The position numbers and the translations under genes were made by a program. Under the pieces are notes generated by a model. The model ran no database searches. It was not told where the DNA came from and worked only from the letters and a program-made list of their open reading frames with translations. A stretch of 64,000 nucleotides of DNA, taken from positions 3,286,001 through 3,350,000 of the forward strand of contig OZ260083.1 of assembly GCA_965284435.1 (NCBI GenBank). Direction: 5' to 3'. Shown here piece by piece: positions 43,296-52,683 of the stretch; position 1 is the first letter of the stretch, and every line of letters begins with the position of its first letter. Origin of the DNA: CAIYZT01 sp947461435 (GTDB lineage: Bacteria > Pseudomonadota > Alphaproteobacteria > Rhodobacterales > Rhodobacteraceae).

Positions 43296-45575
43296 ATGGA
43301 CGAGACACGGAACGACAGCGCCAAACAAGCGGCGCTGGATTATCACGAGTTTCCCAAGCCCGGAAAACTGGAAATCAGGGCGACAAAGCCGCTGGCCAAT
43401 GGCCGCGACTTAAGCCGGGCCTATTCGCCCGGCGTCGCCGAGGCATGCCTTGAAATAAAAGCCGATCCGGCAACGGCCAGCCGATATACGTCGCGGGGCA
43501 ATCTTGTTGGGGTTGTCACGAACGGCACGGCGGTTTTGGGTTTGGGCAACATTGGCGCCTTGGCCAGCAAACCTGTGATGGAGGGTAAGGCAGTTCTGTT
43601 CAAGAAATTCGCCAATATCGACTGTTTTGATATCGAGTTGAACGAACCTGACCCGTTGAAACTGGCGCAAATCGTCTGCGCGCTTGAACCGACATTCGGG
43701 GCAATCAATCTGGAGGACATCAAAGCGCCCGACTGTTTTATCGTTGAAAAATACTGCCGGGAACGGATGAAGATTCCGGTATTTCATGACGATCAGCACG
43801 GAACAGCCATTGTCGTGGGGGCTGCCGCAACGAATGCTTTGCACGTGGCGGGCAAGGCGTTCAAGGACATCAAGATTGTCTCAACCGGGGGCGGCGCTGC
43901 GGGAATTGCGTGCCTGAACATGCTGCTGAAGCTGGGCGTAAGGCGCGAAAATGTCTGGCTGTGTGACCTTGCCGGTCTGGTCTACAAGGGCAGAACCGAG
44001 CAGATGACGGCCCAAAAGGAAGAATATGCGCAAGGATCCGTGCCGGCCAGCCTGCACGAGGTGATTGAGGGAGCCGATCTTTTTCTTGGGCTTTCAGGTC
44101 CGGGTGTGCTGACGCCCGACATGGTTTTGAAGATGGCAAAACGGCCAATCATCTTTGCCTTGGCAAATCCCACGCCGGAAATTCTGCCCGATGCCGTTCG
44201 CGCCGTGGCCCCCGATGCGATCATTGCCACGGGTCGCAGTGACTTTCCCAATCAGGTCAATAACGTCCTGTGCTTTCCCTTTATCTTTCGGGGGGCGCTG
44301 GATGTGGGGGCAAGCACCATCAACAAGGAAATGGAACTTGCCTGCATCGACGGGATTGCGGCCCTTGCCCGCGCCACAACAAGCGCCGAAGCGGCCGCGG
44401 CCTATAAGGGTGAGCAACTGACCTTTGGGGCAGAGTATCTGATTCCCAAACCCTTTGACCCGCGTCTGATTGGCGTTGTCGCCAGCGCGGTGGCAAAGGC
44501 CGCCATGGAAACCGGCGTGGCGGCGCGCCCGATTGCGGATCTTGATGCGTATCGTCACAAGTTGGACAGTTCGGTTTTCCGATCTGCCTTGATCATGCGC
44601 CCGGTCTTTGACGCTGCGCGCCAATCGACCCGCCGCATCATCTTTGCCGAGGGGGAAGATGAACGTGTGCTTCGGGCTGCAAATGCAATGCTTGAAGAGA
44701 TGACCGTCAAGCCGATCCTGATTGGCCGCCCGGATGTGATCGCGGCACGCGCAGAACGTGCCGGTCTTCCCATACGGCCCGACCGCGATTTTGAAATCGT
44801 GAATCCCGAAAGTGACAGCCGGTATCGCAACTATTGGTCGACCTATCACGAGTTGATGGAGCGGCAGGGCGTTACACCGGATATTGCCCGCGCCGTGATG
44901 CGCACGAACACCACCGCGATTGCCGCGATTGCCGTTCACCGCGGGGATGCAGACAGCATGATCTGCGGCACGTTTGGTCAGTATCTTTGGCACCTGCAAT
45001 ATGTGCGTCAGGTCTTGGCGCGCGGCGGTCTGCGGCCGCATGGCGCGCTGTCCTTGATGATTCAGGAAGACGGACCGCTGTTCGTGGCGGATACTGCCGT
45101 CAACCCCGTGCCGACGCCCGAACAGATTGCAGACACGGTTTGCGGTGCTGTCCGCCACGCCAAACGGTTTGGCATTACGCCAAGGGTTGCGCTGTGCAGT
45201 CATTCCAACTTTGGCAATCTTGACAGCGATTCTGGCCGCAGGATGCGCTCAGCGATGGAGCTTTTGGGGTCGCGAGAGGTCGACTTTGAATACGAAGGCG
45301 AAATGAACGTTGATGCCGCGTTGGATCCGGAACTGTGCCAGCGCATCTTTCCCAATTCGCGGCTGACCGGCGCGGCCAATATTCTGATCTTTGCCTTCAC
45401 GGACGCCGCAAGTACCGCGCGAAACATTCTGAAGATGAAGGCGGGCGGTCTGGAGGTTGGTCCAATCCTGATGGGTATGGGCAACCGGGCGCATATTGTT
45501 ACGCCTTCGATTACTGCACGTGGACTTTTGAACGTCTCGGCGATTGGGGGCACGCCCGTAGCACACTACAGATAG
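43296..45575 (+). CDS. maeB: NADP-dependent malic enzyme with C-terminal Pta-like domain
   Basis: A 759-residue MaeB-type protein that decarboxylates malate to pyruvate and makes NADPH. Residues 1-440 are the malic enzyme (SPGVAEACLEI, catalytic FHDDQHGTAIVVGAA, NAD(P) GGGAAGIACLNML). Residues 445-759 are a phosphotransacetylase-like domain (RRIIFAEGEDERVLRAA), regulatory in the known enzymes. CAGGAGGACGG precedes the ATG at 43296. It suits growth on C4 acids and on propionate routed through succinyl-CoA. Confidence 0.95.
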   Translation: MDETRNDSAKQAALDYHEFPKPGKLEIRATKPLANGRDLSRAYSPGVAEACLEIKADPATASRYTSRGNLVGVVTNGTAVLGLGNIGALASKPVMEGKAVLFKKFANIDCFDIELNEPDPLKLAQIVCALEPTFGAINLEDIKAPDCFIVEKYCRERMKIPVFHDDQHGTAIVVGAAATNALHVAGKAFKDIKIVSTGGGAAGIACLNMLLKLGVRRENVWLCDLAGLVYKGRTEQMTAQKEEYAQGSVPASLHEVIEGADLFLGLSGPGVLTPDMVLKMAKRPIIFALANPTPEILPDAVRAVAPDAIIATGRSDFPNQVNNVLCFPFIFRGALDVGASTINKEMELACIDGIAALARATTSAEAAAAYKGEQLTFGAEYLIPKPFDPRLIGVVASAVAKAAMETGVAARPIADLDAYRHKLDSSVFRSALIMRPVFDAARQSTRRIIFAEGEDERVLRAANAMLEEMTVKPILIGRPDVIAARAERAGLPIRPDRDFEIVNPESDSRYRNYWSTYHELMERQGVTPDIARAVMRTNTTAIAAIAVHRGDADSMICGTFGQYLWHLQYVRQVLARGGLRPHGALSLMIQEDGPLFVADTAVNPVPTPEQIADTVCGAVRHAKRFGITPRVALCSHSNFGNLDSDSGRRMRSAMELLGSREVDFEYEGEMNVDAALDPELCQRIFPNSRLTGAANILIFAFTDAASTARNILKMKAGGLEVGPILMGMGNRAHIVTPSITARGLLNVSAIGGTPVAHYR

Positions 45576-45685
45576 ACGAACGATAGTCACAGCTCCCCAA
45601 GCGATAGATTGCGGCTGAAATCTTCGCTTCGTATTGCATTTCTCCAGTGAACGCTAAGCCACTTTCGGCACGTCGGAGAAGACAA

Positions 45686-46465
45686 ATGCAAACCTACAAA
45701 CTACCCATGGCCCTGATTGCGGCACAGCTTGCCCTTGGCGCGACGGCGGCCCTTGCCGGCGGCCCAACTGTGGTTGAGAGCGAGCCGGCCGTGACCGCGC
45801 CGGCCGCTTCGGAAAAGTCCTTTTGGGATGGCGCATGGGCCGGCGTTTCGCTGGGCCGGGGCAATACCAATTTCGATATCGGCGCGCTTGTTACGGATCC
45901 AATCGGAGATGAGGTTCTAAACCTGAACCTTCCCGATCTGGGCGCAGAAGGCAGCAGTGCAGGCTTTTCCCTTGGCTATGACCGGCAGGTCAAAGGCAAT
46001 TGGGTTGCTGGCGTGCAAATTGATGGGGCCGTCACGTCGATCACCAACGACGCGGGCTTTCAAACTGTTGACCTGTTCGGCAGCAGCGACGTAGACTTTG
46101 GCTATAGTCTGACGCAATCGCAAACCGTTTCGGGCCTTGCCCGCGTGGGCTTTCTTCCGTCAGAATCGACGATGATCTACGGTTTGGCAGGTGCAACGCG
46201 CGGCGAATTCACGGCGGATTACGCCGCAAGTGTGAACGGTACCGAAGTGACGTCTGGCGGTTATGACTTTGCCATGATGGGAACGACGCTGGGCGCCGGC
46301 ATTGAAACACGGCTGAGCGACAAGTTGTCGTTGAAGCTTGAGTACCGCATGACAGACTTTGGTGCCTATTCTTTGGTTGACGTGCCTGTTAGCGGCGGCA
46401 ACATCAGCGCCGATATGGACACCAAAGTTCAGGTCGTGACTGCTGCACTGGTCATGCACTTCTAA
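45686..46465 (+). CDS. Outer-membrane beta-barrel protein
   Basis: A 259-residue exported protein with a signal peptide (ALIAAQLALGATAALAGG, cleaved near residue 25) and eight-strand-like alternation of aromatic and polar residues. Typical family stretches are WAGVSLGRGN, LKLEYRMTDFG, and a C-terminal phenylalanine (ALVMHF) that directs Bam insertion. This is the Omp25/RopB-like group of alphaproteobacteria. CGGAGAAG precedes the ATG at 45686, 110 bp after maeB. A terminator follows. Confidence 0.87.
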   Translation: MQTYKLPMALIAAQLALGATAALAGGPTVVESEPAVTAPAASEKSFWDGAWAGVSLGRGNTNFDIGALVTDPIGDEVLNLNLPDLGAEGSSAGFSLGYDRQVKGNWVAGVQIDGAVTSITNDAGFQTVDLFGSSDVDFGYSLTQSQTVSGLARVGFLPSESTMIYGLAGATRGEFTADYAASVNGTEVTSGGYDFAMMGTTLGAGIETRLSDKLSLKLEYRMTDFGAYSLVDVPVSGGNISADMDTKVQVVTAALVMHF

Positions 46466-46491
46466 GACGATCGGCCAATCCCAGACGACCG

Positions 46492-46522
46492 AAGGCCGGA
46501 CTTGAAAGAGTTCGGCCTTTAC
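46492..46522 (+). terminator. Terminator of the outer-membrane protein gene
   Basis: AAGGCCG (46492-46498) pairs with CGGCCTT (46513-46519), extended by G-U-containing pairs to a GAAA tetraloop (46504-46507). A short T-rich tail follows (TTTACTTT). It lies 26 nt after the stop. Confidence 0.8.
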
Positions 46523-46610
46523 TTTGCAAAAGCCCGTCTTTTCGCGAACAAACACTCAATTCGGGCCAAGTTTGCAAATCTTCCGCGGACCAACCCCCAA
46601 TTTATGCAAA
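46523..46610 (+). promoter_or_regulatory. Three TTTGCAAA-type sites (ScfR/PccR-like) upstream of prpE
   Basis: TTTGCAAA occurs exactly at 46523-46530 and 46571-46578, and TATGCAAA (7 of 8) at 46603-46610. The last two are 32 bp apart, about three helical turns. The ScfR-family regulator PccR of Rhodobacter sphaeroides is reported to bind repeats of TTTGCAAA at propionyl-CoA genes. Here the halves are not 4 bp apart as in that model, so affinity is uncertain. Confidence 0.6.
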
Positions 46611-46697
46611 CATTTTGAGTCCGCCCCGCGCCAAAACCTTGCGCGACTCGGGGCGCAAGGCGTAACAGTCTTTGCAGTCTCTCGGGGAGGGCATACC

Positions 46698-48593
46698 ATG
46701 GCATACCGTGAAATCTATGCAGGTTGGCAAGCAGATCCAGAAGCGTTTTGGTTGGAGGCGGCGCGGCAGATCGACTGGACGACAGAACCCTCCAAAGCGC
46801 TGAACGACGCTCGCGCGCCGCTGTATGAATGGTTCACCGACGCCCAGGTCAACACCTGCTGGAATGCTGTTGACCGTCACGTTCTTGCGGGCCGCGGCAC
46901 GCAGGCCGCGATCATCCACGACAGTCCGGTGACCGGCACCAAGCATGTGATCACCTTTGCCGAGCTGCAAGACCGGGTTGCGCGTCTGGCCGGGGCGCTG
47001 CGGGCCAAGGGTGTTGAAAAGGGCGACCGGGTGATCATTTATATGCCCATGGTGCCCGAAGCTTTGGAGGCGATGCTGGCCTGCGCCCGGCTTGGGGCCA
47101 TTCATTCGGTCGTGTTTGGCGGTTTTGCTGCGGCCGAACTGGCCGTGCGGATCGACGACTGCACGCCAAAGGCGATTATTGCTGCCTCGTGCGGAATTGA
47201 GCCTGCGCGGGTCGTCCATTACAAACCGCTGCTGGACGCCGCCATCGATTTGGCTCAGCACAAGCCGACCTTTTGCGTCATCTTGCAGCGCGAACAGGAA
47301 GTTGCAAAGCTGATAGAGGGTCGCGATGTGGCTTGGCACAGCTTTCAATATGGGGTCACGCCAGCCGAGTGCGTATCGGTAGCAGGAAACCACCCCGCTT
47401 ACATTCTTTATACCTCGGGCACGACGGGGGCGCCCAAGGGTGTTGTCCGCCCAACGGCCGGGCATTTGGTCGCCCTGAATTGGACGATGCGCGCCATCTA
47501 TGATTGCGGCCCCGGCGACGTCTTTTGGGCGGCGTCAGATGTGGGCTGGGTCGTTGGCCACAGCTATATCTGCTATGCGCCCTTGATTGCGGGCTGCACG
47601 ACGATCGTCTTTGAGGGCAAACCAGTCGGCACCCCGGATGCGGGCACCTTCTGGCGCGTGATCGAAGAGCACAAAGTGCGCGCCTTCTTCACGGCACCAA
47701 CTGCCCTGCGCGCGATCAAGCGCGAAGACCCCGACGGTCTTTTGCCGGGAACCTTTGATTTGTCACGCCTGAACGCCCTGTATCTGGCCGGTGAACGCGC
47801 AGACCCCGATACGATCCATTGGGCGCAGACCCATATCAAAGTTCCTGTGATCGACCATTGGTGGCAGACCGAAACCGGTTTTGCCATCGCGGCCAATCCG
47901 CTTGGGATTGAGGCATTGCCCGTAAAGGTCGGATCCCCATCCGTGGCCATGCCCGGATTTGATGTTCAGATTCTAGATGAAGGGGGCCATGGGGTTCCGC
48001 CGGGCACTTTGGGGGCCGTGGCGATCAAACTGCCTTTGCCGCCGGGCACTTTGCCGACACTGTGGAACGCAGAGGATCGGTTCAAGAAAAGCTATCTGTC
48101 TCATTTCCCAGGGTTTTACGAAACGGGAGACGCGGGATTTGTTGATGACGACGGATATATTTACATCATGGCGCGCACGGATGACGTGATCAACGTTGCG
48201 GGTCATCGGCTGTCCACAGGGGCCATGGAAGAGGTCCTTTCAGGTCATAAGGACGTGGCCGAATGCGCCGTGATTGGCGTTGCCGATGATCTGAAGGGGC
48301 AATCGCCGCTTGGCTTTTTGTGTTTGAACAAGGGGGCGTGCAGGGACCCTGCAGAGGTGGTCAGGGAATGCATCACGTTGATGCGTGAAAAGATTGGCCC
48401 GGTTGCAGACTTCAAGCGCGCTGTCGTCGTGGACCGATTGCCCAAAACCCGGTCTGGCAAGATTTTGCGCGGGACCATGGTCAAGATCGCAGATGGGGCC
48501 GTATGGAAGATGCCTGCGACGATAGATGACCCTGCCATTCTGGACGAGATCACCCTTGCGCTGCAATCCTTGGGATTGGCAAAAGGCGGCTGA
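46698..48593 (+). CDS. prpE: Propionyl-CoA synthetase
   Basis: A 631-residue AMP-forming acyl-CoA ligase of the PrpE type. Motifs: N-terminal REIYAGWQADPEAFWLEAA, the P-loop YTSGTTGAPKGVVRPT, HWWQTETGFAI, and the C-terminal catalytic lysine in KTRSGKILRGTM, which is the usual acetylation target. The length matches PrpE (about 630). The ATG at 46698 has GGGGAGG upstream; the frame is open further up through the regulatory region but without homology. It feeds propionyl-CoA to the methylmalonyl pathway that includes mce at 14.4 kb. Confidence 0.93.
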   Translation: MAYREIYAGWQADPEAFWLEAARQIDWTTEPSKALNDARAPLYEWFTDAQVNTCWNAVDRHVLAGRGTQAAIIHDSPVTGTKHVITFAELQDRVARLAGALRAKGVEKGDRVIIYMPMVPEALEAMLACARLGAIHSVVFGGFAAAELAVRIDDCTPKAIIAASCGIEPARVVHYKPLLDAAIDLAQHKPTFCVILQREQEVAKLIEGRDVAWHSFQYGVTPAECVSVAGNHPAYILYTSGTTGAPKGVVRPTAGHLVALNWTMRAIYDCGPGDVFWAASDVGWVVGHSYICYAPLIAGCTTIVFEGKPVGTPDAGTFWRVIEEHKVRAFFTAPTALRAIKREDPDGLLPGTFDLSRLNALYLAGERADPDTIHWAQTHIKVPVIDHWWQTETGFAIAANPLGIEALPVKVGSPSVAMPGFDVQILDEGGHGVPPGTLGAVAIKLPLPPGTLPTLWNAEDRFKKSYLSHFPGFYETGDAGFVDDDGYIYIMARTDDVINVAGHRLSTGAMEEVLSGHKDVAECAVIGVADDLKGQSPLGFLCLNKGACRDPAEVVRECITLMREKIGPVADFKRAVVVDRLPKTRSGKILRGTMVKIADGAVWKMPATIDDPAILDEITLALQSLGLAKGG

Positions 48594-48657
48594 CGGCGGG
48601 CATGGCAGGGGTCGACCTGCGCCCCGAAACAGACTGATTGGGCCCGATCTGCGCGAC

Positions 48658-48692
48658 CTGAGGGGCGGCGTTTGTGCCGCCGTCAGCCTCAG
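48658..48692. terminator. Hairpin between convergent prpE and nadK
   Basis: GGCGGC-GTTTGT-GCCGCC (48664-48681) is closed by an outer CTGAGG (48658-48663)/CCTCAG (48687-48692) stem with a 5-nt bulge. No U-run follows. It is 65-99 bp after the prpE stop, so it may be a bidirectional terminator or RNA-stabilising stem. Confidence 0.45.
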
Positions 48693-48765
48693 CTTAGCGG
48701 GGCAGCTTGGACAGCGGTAGCGTTATTGCGCAACCAAACGCCCCAAGGCCTTTCGTGCCGAAACA

Positions 48766-49530
48766 TCAGGCAAATTGTTCCACAATCAACCGTTCCTCCA
48801 GACCATGGCCGGGGTCAAACAGGATGCGGTGGCGAACCTTGGTTTCCGACTTGATTTCCACCGAGACCACATCGGGCACCGCGCGCGTGTCGGCATCGGC
48901 CCGAACCGGCCGTTTTTGGGGGTCGATAACTTCGATCCTGACCACTGCCGTTCGGGGCAAAAGCGCACCGCGCCAGCGCCGGGGCCGAAAGGCGGCCATC
49001 GGTGTCAGGGCAAGCACCTCGGATCCGATGGGGATAATCGGGCCGTGGGCAGAGTAGTTATAGGCGGTGGATCCGGCGGGCGTGGAAATGAGCACGCCGT
49101 CGCAGACCAGTTCCGGCATCCGTTCTTTGCCATCGATGAAGATCCGTAGCTTGGCCGCCTGCGGACCCGCCCGCAGCAAAGACACTTCATTGATCGCAAG
49201 CGCCTTGGTGACGACACCCGAGGCGTCTGTGGCCTTCATGGACAAGGGGTTGATCGTTGCTTCTTCGGCCGCCTCTAGTCGCAGCAGCAAATCCTCGGCA
49301 GAGTAGGTGTTCATAAGAAACCCGATCGTACCGCAATTCATTCCGTACACCGGAACTTTGAGTTTTTGCGTGTCATGCAGTGTTTGCAGCATAAAGCCGT
49401 CACCGCCAAGTGCCACGACTACGTCCGCCTCTTCGGCGGGAACGGCGACATAGGTATTGGACAAAACGTTTAAGGCTTCTTGCGCGGCACTGGCTTCGCT
49501 GGCTCGAAAGGCGATCTTCGAAAAGCGCAC
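48766..49530 (-). CDS. nadK: NAD kinase
   Basis: A 254-residue kinase that phosphorylates NAD to NADP. The GGDG motif is at residues 42-45 (VVALGGDGFML), followed by NCGTIGFLMN, NEVSL and the DGVLISTPAGSTAYNYSAHGP signature. A GTG at 49530 with GGAGAG upstream gives the normal length; in-frame starts up to 49842 extend into the glyA promoter region with no homology. It is divergent from glyA, a gap of 216 bp. Confidence 0.93.
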   Translation of the reverse strand: MRFSKIAFRASEASAAQEALNVLSNTYVAVPAEEADVVVALGGDGFMLQTLHDTQKLKVPVYGMNCGTIGFLMNTYSAEDLLLRLEAAEEATINPLSMKATDASGVVTKALAINEVSLLRAGPQAAKLRIFIDGKERMPELVCDGVLISTPAGSTAYNYSAHGPIIPIGSEVLALTPMAAFRPRRWRGALLPRTAVVRIEVIDPQKRPVRADADTRAVPDVVSVEIKSETKVRHRILFDPGHGLEERLIVEQFA

Positions 49531-49746
49531 GGGATTCTCTCCATCCCGGGGAACACCCGGGGGATCCAGCATCGCCGCCTGCGGACGAAAACTCAAGGGC
49601 TTGCGTCGGACTATGGGCGCCCAACGGCACTTTGGCGGATAATCGGCAGGAACATGCAAATATCGTCGCTTTGCGACCTTTCCCAAACCCATACCTTGCC
49701 CTAGAACCGCCAATAGGCCCACCTTGACCCTCTGGAGGAGACGTTC

Positions 49747-51033
49747 ATGTCCGCCACCCCCGGTTTCTTTACCGAAAGCCTTGCGACCCGTGATCCGGAA
49801 CTTTTTGGCTCTATCACCTCGGAACTTGGGCGTCAGCGCCACGAGATCGAGTTGATCGCGTCAGAAAACATCGTCAGCCGCGCTGTTATGGAAGCGCAAG
49901 GCTCGGTGATGACCAACAAGTACGCCGAGGGATATCCCGGCAAACGTTATTATGGTGGTTGTCAGTTCGTCGATGTCGCAGAAAATCTGGCGATTGAACG
50001 GGCCTGTACGCTGTTTGGATGCTCTTATGCAAATGTGCAGCCCAATTCGGGCAGCCAAGCCAACCAAGGTGTGTTTCAGGCGCTTCTTCAGCCCGGAGAC
50101 ACCATTTTGGGCATGTCCTTGGATGCCGGTGGTCACTTGACCCATGGCGCGGCTCCAAACCAATCGGGAAAGTGGTTCAAGGCCATCCAGTATGGCGTGC
50201 GCAAACAAGATCTGACGCTGGACTATGACCAGGTTCAGGCCTTGGCGACCGAACACAAACCCAAGATGATCATCGCGGGCGGCTCTGCCATTCCGCGCAT
50301 CATCGATTTCGCCCGGATGCGTGCGATTGCAGATTCGGTTGGGGCTTATCTGCTGGTCGATATGGCGCACTTTGCGGGCCTGATCGCGGCCGGGCATTAT
50401 CCGTCGCCGTTTCCGCATGCCCATGTCGCGACAACGACCACGCACAAAACATTGCGGGGCCCACGCGGCGGGATGATCCTTTGCAATGATGAAGCGCTTG
50501 CGAAGAAAATGAACTCGGCCATCTTCCCGGGCATTCAGGGCGGACCCCTGATGCATGTGATCGCGGCCAAAGCCGTTGCTTTCGGTGAGGCTTTGCGCCC
50601 TGAATTCAAAGACTATCAAGCCCAGGTCATCAAGAATGCGCAGGCCTTGGCGGATCAACTGATGAAAGGCGGCCTGGACATCGTGACAGGCGGCACCGAT
50701 ACCCATCTGATGTTGGTTGATTTGCGCCCAAAGGGCGTGAAGGGAAATGCCACCGAGAAAACCTTGGGCCGGGCGCACATCACCTGCAACAAAAACGGTA
50801 TCCCTTTTGATACCGAAAAGCCGACGATCACCAGCGGGGTGCGTTTGGGCACGCCCGCCGGCACCACGCGCGGCTTTGCGGAGGCAGAGTTCAGAATGAT
50901 TGGCCAATGGATTGTCGAAGTCGTTGACGGCCTTGCCGCCAACGGTGAAGACGGCAACGCTGAGGTAGAGGCCGCCGTCAAGGCCAAGGTCGAAGCCCTT
51001 TGCGCCCGCTTCCCGATCTATCCGAATCTGTAA
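49747..51033 (+). CDS. glyA: Serine hydroxymethyltransferase
   Basis: A 428-residue PLP enzyme that converts serine and tetrahydrofolate to glycine and methylene-tetrahydrofolate. The Schiff-base lysine is K234 in TTTTHKTLRGPRGG, and NKYAEGYPGKRYYGG binds the substrate. TGGAGGAG precedes the ATG at 49747. With the gcvTHP operon and pabBC it forms the one-carbon supply of the cell. It ends at a long perfect terminator. Confidence 0.97.
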   Translation: MSATPGFFTESLATRDPELFGSITSELGRQRHEIELIASENIVSRAVMEAQGSVMTNKYAEGYPGKRYYGGCQFVDVAENLAIERACTLFGCSYANVQPNSGSQANQGVFQALLQPGDTILGMSLDAGGHLTHGAAPNQSGKWFKAIQYGVRKQDLTLDYDQVQALATEHKPKMIIAGGSAIPRIIDFARMRAIADSVGAYLLVDMAHFAGLIAAGHYPSPFPHAHVATTTTHKTLRGPRGGMILCNDEALAKKMNSAIFPGIQGGPLMHVIAAKAVAFGEALRPEFKDYQAQVIKNAQALADQLMKGGLDIVTGGTDTHLMLVDLRPKGVKGNATEKTLGRAHITCNKNGIPFDTEKPTITSGVRLGTPAGTTRGFAEAEFRMIGQWIVEVVDGLAANGEDGNAEVEAAVKAKVEALCARFPIYPNL

Positions 51034-51047
51034 TCTGACGGACGATG

Positions 51048-51082
51048 GTCAAAGGCCCTGTTTCGGCAGGGCCTTTGACATT
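51048..51082 (+). terminator. Terminator of glyA
   Basis: GTCAAAGGCCCTG (51048-51060) pairs perfectly with CAGGGCCTTTGAC (51067-51079) over a TTTCGG loop, 13 bp, followed by ATTT. It starts 15 nt after the stop. Confidence 0.9.
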
Positions 51083-51266
51083 TCCACAACGCCATCTTCA
51101 ACGTTTCGCCTGACGTCTTGGGGTCAAAACCTAAAGGGCCAAGGCAAACCCACGTTCCGGATCGAACACCGGCGGTGCGACTGGGTTCGCTTTGCCAAAA
51201 CCGGCTTTGGCTGATTCATGTCTTTTCCGTAACCGTCACGCCAATTGCGCGGTTGTCGGGGAAACC

Positions 51267-51650
51267 TCAGATATAGCCGCGCCATTTGAGGATCAGGACC
51301 AAAACGAGAGCCACCCCGGCAAGAGAGCCGAGCAAGGACAAAAGCCAGTTTTCGGCCACGGCGCGCCGTCGGTCCCATTTGTGCAGTCCGCCCAAATGGC
51401 GCGAACACGTATCATAAGCCTCGGCCACGGCCTCTTGATCCAGTTGCAAGTACAACTTGGGATTTTTTGACATCTCTGACCAGTTGGCAAGATTTGTGGC
51501 TGCCAATCGAACCTTTCGCGGCAGCTTTCGTCCGCCGCGTTTCAGTTTTTCCGAAAGCCCTTTGCCGGAAATTTTCAACCGCGATTCCAAAAGATTTGCC
51601 ACGCGGTCAGCCATTTGTTGAATTGCGATTGCGCTCATGTCCTCGCTCAT
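51267..51650 (-). CDS. Small protein with C-terminal membrane helix
   Basis: A 127-residue protein. The N-terminal 95 residues are basic and helical (AIQQMADRVANLLESRL, GGRKLPRKVR), and the last 25 form one membrane helix (LLSLLGSLAGVALVLVLI). The positive region before the helix predicts a cytoplasmic N-terminus. It resembles hypothetical proteins of Rhodobacteraceae; the function is unknown. The ATG at 51650 is the upstream one of two (the other at 51638). It is divergent from the esterase gene. The 233 bp between its stop and glyA hold only the glyA terminator and otherwise nothing I can name. Confidence 0.65.
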   Translation of the reverse strand: MSEDMSAIAIQQMADRVANLLESRLKISGKGLSEKLKRGGRKLPRKVRLAATNLANWSEMSKNPKLYLQLDQEAVAEAYDTCSRHLGGLHKWDRRRAVAENWLLSLLGSLAGVALVLVLILKWRGYI

Positions 51651-51727
51651 TTTCTTGCAGTCTATCCGCCCTTTCCCCCCCCTTGCAACATCTGGCCAAA
51701 ACCGACCCTTCGGCGTAGACATCCTTG

Positions 51728-52501
51728 ATGTTATCAATGATCCGCCATCCAACCGAGAAGCCGTCTGATCGCCCGCCTTTGGTGATTGCCCATGGCCTTT
51801 TTGGGTCAGGGCGGAACTGGGGTGTCATCGCGCGGCGGTTGGCGCAAGATCAAGAGGTCGTGGCCGTTGACATGCGCAACCACGGAAATTCGCCGCGTTA
51901 TCCAACACAAAGCTATGCTGATATGGCGGGCGATCTGGCCGAAGTGATTGGCACGTTGGGCGGAAGAGCCGATCTTTTGGGCCATTCGATGGGGGGCAAG
52001 GCGGCCATGCATCTGGCCCTGACGCAAGGATATCTGCTGCGCAAGCTCGTGGTGGCCGATATCGCCCCCGTTGCTTATGATCATGACCAAAGCCAGCATA
52101 TAAGCGCCATGCGCGCCCTTGATCTGTCATCCTTGACGTCGCGAGCCGAGGCGGATACCCGCCTTAAAGCCCTGATTGACGACCCCGCACTTCGGGCGTT
52201 TTTTCTTCAATCTTTGGACTTGAAGGCCGAAGGCGGGCCAAGATGGCGTCTAAATCTTGATGTTCTGGAAACGGAGATGCCAAAGATCGTCGGTTGGCCG
52301 GGAACGCAGGGCCGGTTTGACGGACCGACCTTGTTTCTGACGGGCGCGCTGAGCCGCTATGTTCTGCTTGACCACCGGGAGCCAATTCGCGCCCTGTTTC
52401 CCAAGGCGCGATTTGCAAAACTTGCAGGCGCGGGCCACTGGCTTCATGCGGAACGGCCGCGCGAATTTGAGGAAACCGTCTCGTTGTTCCTGGGGCTGTA
52501 A
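51728..52501 (+). CDS. Alpha/beta hydrolase, YbfF-like esterase
   Basis: A 257-residue alpha/beta hydrolase. The oxyanion region HGLFGSGRNWG (22-32), the nucleophile elbow GHSMGG with S87, and the C-terminal GAGHWLH (catalytic His) match YbfF-type acyl-CoA or carboxyl-esterases. The acid is probably the aspartate or serine-region residue after the second last strand. The ATG at 51728 gives the canonical N-terminus (MLSMIRHP); ATG 51737 is possible. There is no good ribosome-binding site. The substrate is unknown. Confidence 0.85.
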   Translation: MLSMIRHPTEKPSDRPPLVIAHGLFGSGRNWGVIARRLAQDQEVVAVDMRNHGNSPRYPTQSYADMAGDLAEVIGTLGGRADLLGHSMGGKAAMHLALTQGYLLRKLVVADIAPVAYDHDQSQHISAMRALDLSSLTSRAEADTRLKALIDDPALRAFFLQSLDLKAEGGPRWRLNLDVLETEMPKIVGWPGTQGRFDGPTLFLTGALSRYVLLDHREPIRALFPKARFAKLAGAGHWLHAERPREFEETVSLFLGL

Positions 52502-52653
52502 GGGCCGCGCCGCCTTTCGTGCCCCTCAAGAACGGGCCGGATCAACCGGCGGGATGGCGTGCGCGGCGGCAGCGCCAATGAGCGTATTGAGGCAATCCCG
52601 TCCGATGACAATTTTCATCAACGGGAAAGCCCGCAGCAAGAAACCGGTTTTGA

Positions 52654-52675
52654 CAGCCCCGTCAAACCGGGGCTG
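52654..52675. terminator. Hairpin between convergent esterase and thuB-like genes
   Basis: CAGCCCCG (52654-52661) and CGGGGCTG (52668-52675) form an 8-bp stem over TCAAAC. It lies 9 bp from the thuB-like stop. Both flanks are partly T/A-rich, so it may act as a bidirectional terminator. Confidence 0.55.
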
Positions 52676-52683
52676 CGTGTCTT

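Noticed and set aside
49861..50907. 348-codon open frame antisense to glyA
   Set aside because: Shadow of a highly conserved gene; no start signal or homology.
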